The translations under genes and the position numbers were made by a program. A DNA stretch of 64,000 nucleotides from Suillus spraguei (lineage: Eukaryota > Basidiomycota > Agaricomycetes > Boletales > Suillaceae): NCBI GenBank assembly GCA_016800925.1, contig JABCPU010000157.1, positions 84,455 through 148,454 on the forward strand. Direction: 5' to 3'. Of the stretch, positions 34,282 through 46,842 are shown in pieces (position 1 is the first letter of the stretch; every line of letters begins with the position of its first letter). Under the pieces are notes generated by a model. That model had not been told where the DNA came from, did not search any database, and worked only from the letters and a program-made list of their open reading frames with translations.

Positions 34282-34690
34282 ATGGCTCGCACCAAAAAAA
34301 TACCAATGATTAAACCTGTGCATGGGCAACACATGTCAAAGATAAGAAGGAAATCTGGGGTAAAACATGGTATCATGAGTAGGGCACTTCCTCAGCCCCT
34401 CCGTGATTTTTGTAGTGACTTCGATAGTCATATCTTGACATTCCTGAACTGGTGAAGTACGGCGCAGGGGATACCGATCAGCTTGAGTGTTTGCGGGTTC
34501 CTGCGATGAAGGACGGGCAGCTTCTCGGCTATGTGATCCTCCCCACGAGATATCGGTCGTCCTGGGTGTATCTTTGCTACTGTGTGGAATACCGGGTCGC
34601 TGTATGGAACTGTTGGGATGGTGAGTCTGAGAAGAAGCAGAAAAGGAAGAGTGCAAAGACGCAACAAGGGATGGCAGAACTAGTGTCCTT
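34282..34690 (+). pseudogene. Diverged, truncated H3-tail gene copy (B0)
   Basis: The frame starts MARTKKIPMIKPVHGQHM, passes a variable basic stretch, then regains the family block SRALPQPLRDFC and ends at a stop at 34,453-34,455. From about 34,441 the DNA is close to exon 1 of copy B (LVKYGAGDTDQLECLRVPAM). It ends abruptly near 34,690, where the 5' flank of copy B begins (AATGGAACAATGGGGATTG). A segment of the normal N-terminal part is missing. The first four H3-like residues ARTK are kept although the following 30 residues are replaced. Confidence 0.7.
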
Positions 34691-34815
34691 ACCCCAATGG
34701 AACAATGGGGATTGCCGGCGGAGTTCTCAGTGACACAAACAAAACGAATTTCTGTCATTTTCATCACACAAATCAAAGCAGATTTACTTACCCCTCTCTT
34801 TCTCACTTACATTAG

Positions 34816-37052
34816 ATGGCTCGCACGAAGCAAACATCACGGCGACAGCAACACACTGGAAAAGTGCTTCAGCCCCACTTTCAACCCATTCGCCAACAGC
34901 ATCGTGCAATGACTGCAGCAAAACATGCAGCCATCAGTAGGGCACTTCCTCAACCCATCCGTGATTTTTGCATACCTGTCACCAAGGCTGAGCTCTCCAT
35001 GGATCAATGGGATGCACGTGCACCTCAAAGAATTCACTATGGCGTTCCTGAACTGGTGAAGTACGGCGCAGGGGATACCGATCAGCTTGAGTGTTTGCGG
35101 GTTCCTGCGATGAAGGACAGGCAGATTCTCGGCTATGTGATCCTCCCCACGAGATATCGGTCGTCCTGGGTGTATCTTTGCTACTGTGTGGAATACTGGC
35201 TCGCTGTATGGAGATGTTGGGATGGTGAGTCTAAGAAGAAGCAGAAAAGGAAGAGTACAAAGACGCAACAAGGGAGGGCAGAACTAGTGTCCGTGTCTCG
35301 CAAGAATGCTGGTGCACGTTTCCTTCAGGCTATGGTTGCGAGGAGAACGGTGTTGGAGGAATGTATCGCGAACGGCGTTAATGACGAACGGACCAAATCG
35401 CTCGACGAGTTCCTCATCCGTGACCGCCGAGATTGGCTATTCTTGGAATTCGATGAGTTGCCTAAGGATGCAAATGATTACTTACAGGCGGATCCATTGC
35501 ACGCGGGAAACAAGAATCTCTTCGGTAGGCGTACATGACGCGCTCGTGTACATTGCTGCTGCTAACTTGCGACGGCCTCAGAAGCGGACTGGGGTGTGAA
35601 TGCGGATCAAGTACCGACGATGCTTGGTGGGACGGACAATGCATGGATGGCTAAGGGCCTCGACCTCTCAGCTATGTTCAAGAAAAATATCAATGCAGCT
35701 CTCAAGCAACTGAAGGAGGGGGAGGGAGTGGACATTATATATGATGAAAACGCTGAATTACCAGACAGGTGGCATGAGTCCCATGAGCCTCCAATTCGAT
35801 TTATCAGTGAACGAAAGGAGCAATTTCTACGCGATGGTTAGTGGATTAATTCGTGCCTCTGCCTGAACCAACATCTTGCAGGATTCACCCTTGATGAACC
35901 CCTGGTGTTTTTGTACCATTGCTTGGCGGCCGAGGATGGGATCAAATGTGGAGACTTTCTGAGGGAAATCATGGACATGCTGGACACCGATGAGACACTG
36001 CATGAGTGGTCGTCGTGCGTGGACCAGCTGATCGATGGTAACATGACATGGGATGAATTCAGTCATTTACTGGCCGAAGCATTGGATTTAAAGCCAAATC
36101 GTCAGGCCAACACCATCGATTCAGGTACGCGCATTCATCACATCATCACCTCTGCGGGACTCCATATCATGCCCCGATTCACAGATGGTGGTGAGCCTGA
36201 CCTCCCATTTCTCAAGTTGGATGCCAAGATTGCTGTGCGAGCTTACCTACGCAATTCGCAAAGCGATCTCCAAGCCGCTGCCCAGCAATTTCTCCGTAGC
36301 ATCGATCGATTTCCTGATTCAGGTACAAAAGATCAAGTGTGGGCTTGGATTATGAAAACGGTCAAACCCGACACTGTGGATGCAGTGCTGCAGGAGGCCC
36401 ATGATCGCGTTTCGAAATCGTTGAATGGGCATCACCAAGGTACGGTTCTTGTGTGCTGCGTGTATCCACGTCTCAAATTTGCGTACTTGATTCATTGTAG
36501 ATAACATACGACATGTTACCACACCGGAAAGGGAAGCGGGTTCATCCATGGGCACAGGTGTGTCTCCTCGTTGTTTTCTGCATCTGCAACCAACATTCAT
36601 TGATGGTTTATTTAGATGATCCGTCGTCCGCGGTGCAAACACGACCTGCTGGGGACATCCCATCCGACATGGATGTGACGTCACCCGTTCGAGACAACGA
36701 GCAACATCCCACTGGCCATCCGCCCAGAGTCTCATCCATGATAATCGCTAGCCCGACTACTGAGGCGTCTCTTCCGACAGACGAACTTGTTGAGGGAAAA
36801 TCTTTATTGATGATGCTCACACAAGTTTACAACACTATCAGCGACTTTGCTGGTGATGGCATATCTTTCCAGGACTTTCAAAACATCCTTGTGGACCGCA
36901 TGCCTGTCACTCAGACACCAACAGTAACCCATGCCATCCAGACAATCTGCCTTCGAGACATAGAACAAACGAGCTTACATATTTTATACAAGAACTCGGA
37001 AGGGGAAGAAGGGTTGACAACGGGAGTTGTTGTGAGTGGCTCTGTCAATTGA
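34816..37052 (+). CDS. Protein with histone H3 N-terminal tail mimic, copy B
   Basis: Exons are 34,816-35,524, 35,582-35,836, 35,882-36,439, 36,501-36,557 and 36,616-37,052; every junction closes in frame. The start is MARTKQTSRRQQHTGKV, so only A7 to S differs from the H3 tail before position 9. Exons 1-4 are nearly identical to copies A and C. The last exon is shared only up to about 36,720, then changes to a diverged version (DGISFQDFQNILVDRM..IQTICLRD) that still follows the pattern of copies A and C (SISFNELCSVL). Its 3' flank is also unrelated. This copy therefore looks like a recombinant or an old paralogue whose 5' part was homogenised by gene conversion. Confidence 0.75.
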
Positions 37053-38995
37053 AGCACATATATCTGACATAGGGTACATTATCCCGATCAACATGAATTT
37101 GGAAACATTGATTTACAAATGATTACGATTTGAGTACTATCCCCAAAGGGAACTTTTATAATTGAGCGAAACTGTAATGAATGCGTGATACAATGGAGAT
37201 GTGACTCATATCATCAAGAAGAGCCGCAGAGCCCTGAAGCCGTGATGTTGCAAATGACACTCTAATACATTGCTGGATGCACAAAGTAGATACAGGATAT
37301 CATCAAAGGAAACAAACAGGTGAAACATAATTACACCAGTAATCCTTGGTGTCTTGGATCATACAATGCATCCCGTGTAGTTTGCAACGCTTGCCTTAGC
37401 GTTGGCAACGAAAGGCAATCAACTTGAAGTGCCATAATATGTCACGCTGTTAAATCTGTTGTGTGCAACAATTGTTCAAAGTGAACTGTTTCAATGTGCA
37501 CCTCAATCTTACAAGGGTGCCGAAAAACGCTTTAAGTAAATGGATGTTAGAGAAGCCAGCTTAAACTTCTAGAAGGCTGCATTGTACATGAAGGCTGAGA
37601 GTGCGTGCGGCTAATGATGCCGTGAAATACCTGATTTTGGCCCCTGGTTTCAAATATTTCGGCTGTCCAGCCCAATAGTGGGCAGAATCAGTGATAAGCT
37701 AGCCCCCCAGGGCAGCTGTATCTTGAAAGTTTCCGTTGTTTGTTGTTGTACTTATATAAATTGTAGTGCAGTGTTCACATCAGTTCATGACTCCGCCGCC
37801 TTGTTGCGAGTGTCCGCTCATTTTGCCCGTGTCGTTTAGACTTGTGACTAGTCTGATGCCAGGTTGGTCTCCACCCTACGAGTCGTTATGATCTGCATAG
37901 GGAATTCCGATCACTCAATGTTTTTGCGCCTTCCGTTGGGGAGTCTCCTCCTGCTTATCAATTGTTGTCCTGCCATATAATCTGAGATATGTTATTATTG
38001 GCCACAGATTGGACCCATACTCCAACTCCAATATACATGAGATTTCTTATGGTGCACGCTGCTAATACTTGACCACAAGGACGGTACACAACTCAGGTAT
38101 CACATAAAACACAAGGGCCTATAGCTGCAAGAATAACACTGGAGAATAGATATGGTAGACCAGACCGTTCAATGTTTTTGGCATGAGAGCTACTATATAC
38201 AGCAGGTCCATGGGACAGCGGCGATGGTCCGTCTGACGGAGCCAGGGATAGTCAATGAATGACAGAACGGTGGCGATAGCCAGCGCTCTGAAAATGAGCC
38301 GGCGAGCGTGAGACAGACACGTTGCAAAAGGTAATTCAGGCTGAGCGGGAGAGGCGATGGAACGCGAGACACTTGAGGAGCCAGGGACATCATGTCTCAG
38401 GAGTATGGTAATGACCACAAATATCGTGAATGGCAGACAGAAGCTGGACAATCCTCATCCACCACGCGAGGAACGTGCGAAGTTGGCTTGACCGAAAATG
38501 ACCTGGGCGAGAGCAGGTCATAATTTGCTCGACACGTAACTAACTGAAAGACTTACATGAAAGAGAAGACCACCTTGAAAGGACCGAATCACAAGGAAAC
38601 AGAAAGGATGTGCCCGAAAGGGAGTGAAAAGAATTACAAATGTATGGAACTGAATGGCGAGATCTTTTTCCCAGTTTTTCTTGTAGAGAAAAAGATATTT
38701 GCTGCAAACAGAACCCTGGACTGGTCCTCAGGACTCAGGAATATATAAATGCTCTTTCATAATTAGTGTGTGGCTATATGTGTTTGTGTTTGTGTTTGCT
38801 TTGATTAATTTTGTACTTAATGTCCATTCTTCTGACCTTTGAACTTTTTATGTAACATATCATCCGCACACAGTGTCTCCAACGTGGAGGCGATGGGACA
38901 ATATGCCAGGTACAATACAAAAACTGTTACTGCTACTACAGTCAAGAATAATCATATATAGGAGATGGTTTGTTCTCATAATTCGCAGCCCATGT
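37053..38995. other. No recognisable gene
   Basis: Contains a TGTTTG microsatellite-like stretch near 38,775-38,800 and scattered short frames. The reverse strand at 38,119-38,451 has a 110-codon hydrophobic frame without known motif. Nothing firm can be called. Confidence 0.35.
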
Positions 38996-40766
38996 TTAAC
39001 CCTCCTCACTGTTCGGCGTCTCTCCACTTCTCCATTGCATAGTGCCTGACAACCTGCGAAGTTTTGCAGGACGTCTACTCGATGAAATATTGGTATGAAC
39101 AAGGTTTTCTGTTCCCTTTCCTTTTTTTGTATGGTCATCTGCTATAGCATCCACAAACAGCTTGTGCAGTCCAGGGGATGGGGGGAACTTGTGCCAGAAG
39201 ATCAAGGGGGTAGTGGTAGGTTGAACGCAAAGGAAATGGTTGTTGTCCTGATCAGTTGGTAGCCAAGCAGATTTCCAACGGCATTTCCCACATGTCATGC
39301 GAACCATGTTTTCCGTCCGGGACACCCTGATGGTGTCTGTCATCGACATTGATGTATTGCAACCTTCATTCGCACATGCTGAGAACTTGTACCCGAATGC
39401 ACGATGTGCGCTTTGTTTGGCCACCTCTCTACTCTCTACAATGCGTTTCCCATCCACATAGCAAGCATACACTACAGTGACTGTAGTATGCTCCAACACA
39501 TCTGGATTGGTGACAAGCAAATTACAGAGGGATTCCCACACATCTGTGCAGCCAAACACTGCAGCTGCACGAATGAAGGCCTGCACTGTGGGTCCAACAA
39601 ACCCAGGAAGGGTAGAGGATCCGCCAAATCCAATAACAAAATCAAAGAGGTCCCTAAGATATCTTTCAGTGAAGTGTGTCACACAAGATATGGATGACCT
39701 CACAACTCTACCATTGCCAGGACTTTCTCAAACTCAGTTTTGACCTGCATCACTGCACCACAAGTGATCAGAAAAAGTCCACGTCGACCGCCCCTTGCCT
39801 TGGGTGTGGTGTTGTACCATGGGGTTCCTCCATTGATAGTGGTCTCCATTGTTTCATCCTCCCTGGCAGCCAATGAAGCAGCCTTCATTGCTGTCAGGAA
39901 TGGCTTACCCAGGTGGGTCTGTACAATCTCAGAAGTTGTGTGCTTGTTGGGGCGTGTCATTCCACTTGTATGCTGTGATATACTTGAATATGCATTTGAG
40001 TTGGTGTCCATGATGACAAATATATTGCTGGGTGTGTCATTTATGACACTCCTCATCACCCATTGCCCAACAGCTCCCATCTTCTGGACATCTGAATTGT
40101 GACATCCAGCCTTCATAGGTAGAGACATTGTGTGAAGCTATATTGTAATTGGCGATGAGGGTGTGATAAATATGAATGGCTCACATTTCCAATATATCCT
40201 TTATATTGATTCATGAGGTCGATATTGATAAGGTCCTTGAGGTAGTCATTGTTGCCTGATGTAATGTGGACAATGCATGCAGGCCACGCTTTCTTCGCCA
40301 TCCTACTCATCCCATATCCTATGACTCTGTATGGAAGGCTTTCCTCCCCTCCACTCACTTTACTCACACACAGTGGGCAAAGGAATGCCCCTCCCTTTAG
40401 GACAGACCGATAGCCAATACAACCTGAGCCATTTGGCCTTCTTTGGTGACAGACAACCATACCGCAATTTACACATACATGTGAAGATTTGGAGTTACAG
40501 GGGTCACAACACCAATGACACCAAGTACCGAGCGGGTCACTACGAAGGGATGGCTTTGATATTGATGCGATCGGAGTCTGAACCCCACCCGTCCCATGAT
40601 GCAAAGGAGTATTGATAAATGTGTCCTGTTGAGTAGCAGCAACCATGTTCCCTAGGTTGCACTGGGCAGGAGATGATGGAGATGAACTTGATGCACTGAT
40701 ATGAGTAGCTACACATGTTGTTGGTAGCATGAGAGACAGACAAGATGTTTGAGCCATGGAAAACAT
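38996..40766 (-). CDS. Cys-rich zinc-finger protein, paralogue 1
   Basis: Three main exons (about 40,766-40,180; 40,115-39,705; 39,665-38,996). The N-terminus is Ser-rich. Then comes a Cys-rich module (CHWCCDPCNSKSSHVCVNCG, MVVCHQRR..CIGY, FLCPLC) resembling a RING or PHD-type zinc module. A second part has PARGGRRG-like TPKARGGRRGLFLITCG and LFDFVIGFGGSSTLP. A third has DVWESLCNLLV, GKRIVESREVAK and another Cys cluster (CANEGC..CGKCRWKSAW). The C-terminus is basic (RRPAKLRRLSG). Paralogue 2 at 43.5-45.3 kb has the same exon plan. I do not know the family. The His seen in paralogue 2 (DTHSDEY) is Asn here (DTNSNAY), which may matter if that residue is catalytic. Confidence 0.6.
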
Positions 40767-42029
40767 TCTTACTAAGGGTCCAAAAACTCCGACCGGAAGA
40801 TTCCATAATCAAACAATTTAGTGTTGCCTAGGGCTGTACACTGTCACTGTAATATTTATACAGGGACCATCGACGGATACAGTTGCCGTGCCGTTAGACC
40901 CGCAAAGGGAGGGAAGTCAATAGATACAGTCAGTGTACCGCCAGACGGTACACCATACAAGACTGTATTCTATAAGGCCGTCAACCATACCTTTACGGTC
41001 TTTACAGTCGGAGTCAGAAAGGGTGCTGGTTTATCCGTAACTTACTTGCCCTGACCCACCACTCAACAATATTGCTTGACACTGATTGAAGCAGTACTCC
41101 CTCTTTGTATGTTCCTTATAATATTGTACTGAGACTTGGTTTCCCTCTTTTATTTCTGCCCTCTATCACTGATTATCTTATGTCATTGTCAATTCTGCCA
41201 TCGCCCGCCCGGCGCCATCTCTCTCGCTCCCCACTGTCTCTGCGATGCCGTTTGACTCGACGCCTATTGCCAACAGATATCGAAAACAACTCTTCGCTTT
41301 CTTGTCGTTGACCATACGCCATGGTCAGCCGACAAATAAGGAAGGAACGATATAAAAGAATGTGCACTCACTCCGGGATCATGGTTCGGAAGGTCGAAGA
41401 AGTTCTCGGTGTTTCTCAGGTCAGCCTCTGCTTTCGTTAGCGAATCATATTTGAGGAACCTGGCACTGTTGCTAGGTCCCCCTTTCCACTTGCCGGCCGC
41501 GCGAGAATAATCACATGAGTGGTCGTAACAGCAGTCGAAGACCTCTTCGCTGAAGAATCAGATTTGCACCTGGCTTGCAGTCGAGCATAACATCACCATC
41601 ACCACACCATCCTTATTCTTTGTTGGTGATGGTTCAGAGTTCGCTATCTTCCATGAAACTAGCAAGAACGGGCGTGCTTTTGTACACCGTCACAGATGAT
41701 CACAATACGGACAACATGCAGCTCCAGCTGATCAACCTTGACCTCATTGTCTTCTTCTACTACTGAATTTTTGGTTGACCAGTCAGCAGAGGTGCCTTAT
41801 TCTCATCATCATTGATGTATGGCGCAGGCGATTTTGAGGACTGAAGTAGTTCGTCACTCCCTGGCCGCTTTGAGTTTAGGTCTGACTGGGATTTTGATTG
41901 TTGGCATTTTAGAATTGGTGGTTCCATTTCATTTTGCCATAGAAATATATGTATATCACACATAGTAGAAGCAATATTGGACATCCCTTTACTTGTGGTA
42001 TTTGGTGGTATCTATTGTATTTTTGTGTA
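40767..42029. other. No recognisable gene
   Basis: Short frames only. 40,821-41,054 has a 77-codon frame (SVPPDGTPYKTVFYKAVNHT) with no known motif and several short inverted strings (TACAGT/ACTGTA). Not assigned. Confidence 0.35.
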
Positions 42030-42121
42030 ATCGTCAATTTTCACATGCACAGCGTGCTGTTGATATCAGGTGACTGACAGATGATCTCTCCCTGCAAAGT
42101 GACCTTGCGCCGCAAGGTAAT
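42030..42121. repeat. Dispersed repeat shared with 10.4-10.5 kb
   Basis: Matches the sequence that flanks the left end of the Tc1-like element at 10.5 kb (ATCAGGTGACTGACAGAT; CGCAAGGTAAT). No element is inserted at the corresponding point here, and the sequence after the match differs. Confidence 0.6.
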
Positions 42122-42203
42122 TGGGTAACTTCACGCACAGACGCTTTCGATGCTTTCCCCTGTCCCCTATACTCATCTCATCTTTCACTATGGCTTTTCT
42201 AGC

Positions 42204-42810
42204 TCACCTGGAATTCAGTTGTGATCGGAAAAGCTCCAATGCCCCTCCATGGCCTTGCTTGACCGCTGAGGGACTAAGCGGCAGCGAACCTTCACCGAGA
42301 TAATAAGGAAAGTCCGCACGAAGGCTATCACGTTGTTGACCCTCTGCCGCTGTTTTCCCTGCTTTGTGCACCTCCCTGTTCCCATGAACTCGCTTCATGA
42401 CCAGGAACCCAGCCAAGCATGATACTGAAATCCGAGTTTATGTGCTTGATCTGCCGCATCATTCTCTGAAATTTGGTTACTAGATGGGATCGCGGGTTGG
42501 AGTAGAAATTCTCACCAGACATAATTGCTGCTTGGTTGTCGACCGATTTGTATAGCGGGAAATTGATGTCATTTTCAGTGGCAATGGGTCTGGCTGGCAG
42601 GGTGAGTCCAATCATTTCTGCCTCAAATACAGTATGCTCCTCGTCGGTGCCTAGGTAGTAGCGGAGGGTACTTGGGTGTCTACATGCTCGGAAGAGTATT
42701 GCCGCGGCTCCAATGTGACAGTTGTGTTCTGATTCATTGCTGAAGACCTGGATGGCGTCCTGTAGTTCATGATCCTCGGTAATGGCGTCATCTCGAGGAG
42801 CAGTAAGCAA
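42204..42810 (-). pseudogene. LINE retrotransposon RNase H remnant
   Basis: The minus strand encodes VFSNESEHNCHIGAAAILF, LRYYLGTDEEHTVFEAEMIG and KSVDNQAAIMSGENF, then GWVPGHE. This is the order of beta strands and active-site region of the RNase H domain that ends many basidiomycete non-LTR retrotransposons. The first catalytic position, normally Asp in a DGS motif, reads NES. After GWVPGHE the frame shifts by one into GNREVHKAGKTAAEGQQ and LPLSPSAVKQ, the normal continuation. It is a dead 3' fragment. No reverse transcriptase was recognised next to it. Confidence 0.65.
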
Positions 42811-43525
42811 TGTGTGTGATCTAGGGGCGGGTGGAGGTAGGTAGGGGCATGTCTAGCTGCAACAAAGGCTTCTATTTCATCAGGATTGTGTCCAAGGAAG
42901 TGGGTGGGGCAAATTTGTTAGTCCCAAATTGCGAGTTGTGGTCCCGCGACTAATCAAAGCCTTCAGCCAGGCGTTCCAATATATCTTCAAGAGTGCAGTG
43001 AGTTTCATTAAAGTCCTACCTGTGGACACTAGGGCTGGATGCACACCCTTGATAATAATACATTCATTACTACTAATAGCCAAGCCTTCAACAGATTTGA
43101 GGCTTTGTTGCTGATGCTGGGATGTTGCATCACGCATTTTATTAAAGTTCCTTTTGAAGCATGATAGCCACAGATATACCCTGCATAGATAGCTCAGTGG
43201 AGAGGGAGAAAGAAGGAATATATGACAATGTGGAGGCTTCTCGACGAATTTATGTACCCTGTGTGTACAATCACATACATACGTTTTTCTCTGCAAGAAA
43301 GATGAAATGAATGCTTGTCGGTTACTGCCACAAGGAAGATTGCCCTCAGACAGGTTAGTAGCATTAGCACTCACACACCCAGCTACACTAACATGTACTA
43401 GCATTGTTTACAGTCGCATTGAGCAAAATATGACAAATTAAACATGTTTGCATAGTGCGTAAATGTTGATATTGTTGCAGCTGTCTCTATGTGTTAAGAA
43501 ACCTATGGACGGAAAGGTGTGTACC
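42811..43525. other. No recognisable gene
   Basis: The minus strand at 42,880-43,404 is open for 174 codons but shows no known motif; it might be more LINE-derived sequence. Not assigned. Confidence 0.3.
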
Positions 43526-45268
43526 TCAGTCACAGGCCATAGGCAGGCCTTCACCACCGTCACTGCCTATCCCTTCGAAACTTGACGACAACCTCCGGCG
43601 TTTCATGGGGTGGTGAGTGGATGGTTCAGCATTGCACTCCTGTCCCTGCTGGGCCTTGCAGTCCTTTTGATCGACGGCTTGGGTTGCATCCACGAAAAAG
43701 TTGTTGAGGCCAGAGGATGGGGGAAAATGGTGCCAGAAGAGCATTGGGGCAATGGTAGGATTAACATGGAAGAAATACTTGTTGTCCTTGTCAACAGCCA
43801 CCCAGGCGGATGTCCATTGACACTTTGCACAAATAATGCGAACCTTGCCGTTGTTGGTTGACAGGCGGTTGTCTGACACAGCGGGACAACAGCCCTCCGT
43901 TGCACACGCACTGAATTCATGACCAAATGCACGATACGGAGGGCAGTGTTTGCCTATCTCTCTGCTGTCCACAATGCGCTTCCCCTCTATATACGAACCA
44001 TAGATAATCATGACAGTGTTGCGTTCTAAAATAGAACCATCTGAGGCCAGTAACTCGCACAACGAGTCCCAGACATCCGGTATTCCAAACAGGGTAGCTT
44101 TGCGCACAAAGGATTGAATCATGGGACCGACATTCACAGGTAGGGTTGAGGCCCCTCCAAATCCAATGATGAAATCAAAGATGTCGCTAAGACCTGTGTG
44201 AGGGGATTATGCAATAGGCCAATACAATACCACTCACTCCTTCACCAGTGTCAGCAGTGATTGAAAGTGGCAATCAACCTGCATGGCAGGCCTACAAGTG
44301 ACAATGATGAGGCCCCGTCGTCCACCCCTGGCCTTTGGCGTGGTGTCACACCATGGCGTGCCACCTTTGATGGTCGTCTCGACTGACTTATCATCCCTCG
44401 CATGTGATGCCGCCATCTTCATCGCCCTTAAGAACGGTTTACCTAGGTAAGCCTCTATGATTTCCGCAAGCGTAGTATTGATACCTCCAGCAGACCCGCT
44501 GGTATGCCGCAACATACCGGTGTATTCATCGGAGTGAGTGTCCATGACTACAATGGTATTGCTAGGGACATTTTGCAAGACGGAGGCGGTGATAAAGTTT
44601 GAAGGAGTTTCCAACCAACGTGATTGTGACGTATGAGCCCCTGCCTTCATTGCTAGAGTGGCCGTTGTCAGCTATCGATTGCAAAAGGTTAGTTGCAAGG
44701 AGTCAAGGAGGAGCAATAAGCTTACATTTGCAGATGATTGTTTGTATTGAGCCACCAGATCAATATTAATAAGGTGTTTCAGATAGTGGTCCTGCATGGA
44801 ATCCAAGGTAACGTGAATAATGCAAGCTGGCCAAGCTTTTTTCACTTTCGTGCGCGTCCCATATATGGTTACCCTGTAAGGCAAACTGCTCTCCTTTCCA
44901 TCCACCTTTCTAGCGCACAATGGACACAGAAACTCCCAATCCTTTGAGACCGAGTCATGGCAAATGCATCCAGCTCCATCTGGCCGCAGTTGGTGACACA
45001 CAACGGTGCCACATTTGACACATAGCTGATATCCTCCTGCATCGCAGCCATCCAAGCAAAAATGGCAGAAGGTCCCAAGGGGGTCGAATTCAATTTTTGC
45101 AATTTTGGTGACAAGATGTTTGTCGGTATAGGCAGCTTTGTGCTTACCAACGGGGTGTTCAATCAATGAATCTTGCAATGTCAGCGCACCAATGGCGAGG
45201 CGCCCAGGGGCAGAACGAGCGACTCCGAGGTGAATGGCGGCAGTAGGAGCTTTCGGAGGCATGGTGTT
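43526..45268 (-). CDS. Cys-rich zinc-finger protein, paralogue 2
   Basis: Same plan as paralogue 1. The start near 45,262 (MPPKAPTAAIHLGVARS) leads to a Cys module (CHFCLDGCDAGGYQLCVKCG, TVVCHQLR..CICH, FLCPLC). Then KKAWPACIIHVTLD and, after an intron near 44,670, IVVMDTHSDEYTGMLRHTSG, TPKARGGRRGLIIVTCR and FDFIIGFGG. The last exon carries DVWDSLCELLA, GKRIVDSREIGKHC and a CATEGC..CAKCQWTSAW cluster. A His (DTHSDE) and a Cys (VTCR) follow predicted beta strands about 85 residues apart, a layout that could fit a caspase-like fold. That is speculation. The two paralogues differ at many positions, so the duplication is old. Confidence 0.6.
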
Positions 45269-45424
45269 GTTGAAGTTGAAGTATGGAACCAACAAAACAG
45301 TTCAATATGTAGGGCAAGCAATACTGATATATACTTGTCACCTGACGACCCGGATCGTGGTGAACTCATTTTTGACACACCGACCAATCTCCGACTAAAC
45401 GTTTGATATTTTATCCCATAATTA

Positions 45425-46842
45425 CAGCTACTTTCATATCGATAGACCAGATTTCATTTTGTTCCCCTCACCGCTTTTGTTTTGTTGTGGAGCTGGACGA
45501 ACAAAAGGGTCCCGCTTGTTACGATATTTGGGCGCGCGAAGTATCCTAGAATGGCAAGCTCGAAGTCTGCTCGCTTCCTGCCACCGAGCTGCGTCTGTCA
45601 CCTCTCGCAGCATACAACTATTGATTGACAATCTTGTGCTACCATGTATGCTGCTATACTATTATCTTCACAATTGACCAAGCTGATTCCTTATGGTGAT
45701 GTAAGTTCAGTGTTACTCTCCCCCATACTCTCAGCCTGGTCATTATTTTATTAGCACGACGGCCTTCTCATCTTTTGAATAACCGTCTCAGTGATGATCC
45801 GACCGAGTCCGCCCCCCACTGATAGAAAAACATATATAAGACTTGTTGGACAAGTTCTGATTCGAATTATTCTCAAAGTTCTACTCTTAACAAAGAGGAT
45901 CAGCGAGGAATACTTCAACAGCGCTTTTCTCGCGCTGGATACTGGTTTAATATGCTTTCTACCCATTCCTTCATCCATGTTGTCTAAAACATGCCACTGC
46001 AGCAGATCTTGACTTGTCCTTCTTGTGTTCCAGCCCTAAGTCAGTGGTCTGTCAGTGAGAGAAGAACTTTTGTCACTATGGTCATCTAAAACTTAAGAAT
46101 CTGATCCTTCAGCTGTTTCAGATATCACTGTCTGGATTCCGTTGAATCCTGGAGTAATTTGGCCATGTGTCAGTTGAATTCAACTTCAGGTTCCCCTTGA
46201 CATTTCTTTTATGAACTTCTTCTCGCGCGTCTGTGCAAAGATGGGACACCTAGTAGAGGAGATCAGAATAAAATGCAACTAGTGAAAAACTACATACACG
46301 TTTGTGCGTGAAGCCATGTATTTTCATAGGGTGACTTCAGAAACTTCAAAACCCATTGCCTGACTAGCATATATTGAAGTTCAGACAGCAAGAGGTCTGG
46401 ATTGCGCTCAATACATGACAACTGATACTAGTAAGGGAGTTAGAGAAATTACCACCTCTGTACTGCAGGCTTGATTCACTTACTGAAGCATATGCTGTTG
46501 TGAGCAGACAAGGACGTCCACTTTAGCCTGTGAGATGAGGGCTGAAAAACTCGGTTAATAGTTCAGTGGCTTGTGAGTAGCTCGTGCTATGCTACTAGAT
46601 TTCATACAAGAAAACATGGTCACCCATTGCTGGAATGTGATGGCGGTTTCCAGGCATGGCGGCAAGTCTCAAGAGTACTGCAATTGTGTCGGGCAGAGCG
46701 TCGGACAGGGGGCCATTCTAGGATACTTTGCGCGCCCAAATATTGTAACAGGCGTGACCCTTTTGTTTGTACAGCTCCACAACTAAACAAAAGCGGTGAG
46801 GGGAACAAAATGAAATCTGGTCTATTGATATGAAAGTAGCTG
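45425..46842. mobile_element. 1.4-kb element with about 131-bp inverted repeats, TA-flanked
   Basis: Bases 45,425-45,555 recur inversely at 46,712-46,842 at roughly 90 per cent by eye (CAGCTACTTTCATAT; CCCCTCACCGCTTTTGT; GTATCCTAGAATGGC). TA flanks both outer ends (45,423-45,424 and 46,843-46,844). The interior has no recognisable transposase, so it is non-autonomous. The CAG ends and TA flanks fit a Tc1/mariner-type origin. Confidence 0.75.

Noticed and set aside
42880..43404. 174-codon minus-strand frame as a gene
   Set aside because: No motif, no paralogue, unlikely composition (many Leu/Ser/His clusters without pattern) and no splice logic; may be LINE-derived noise.
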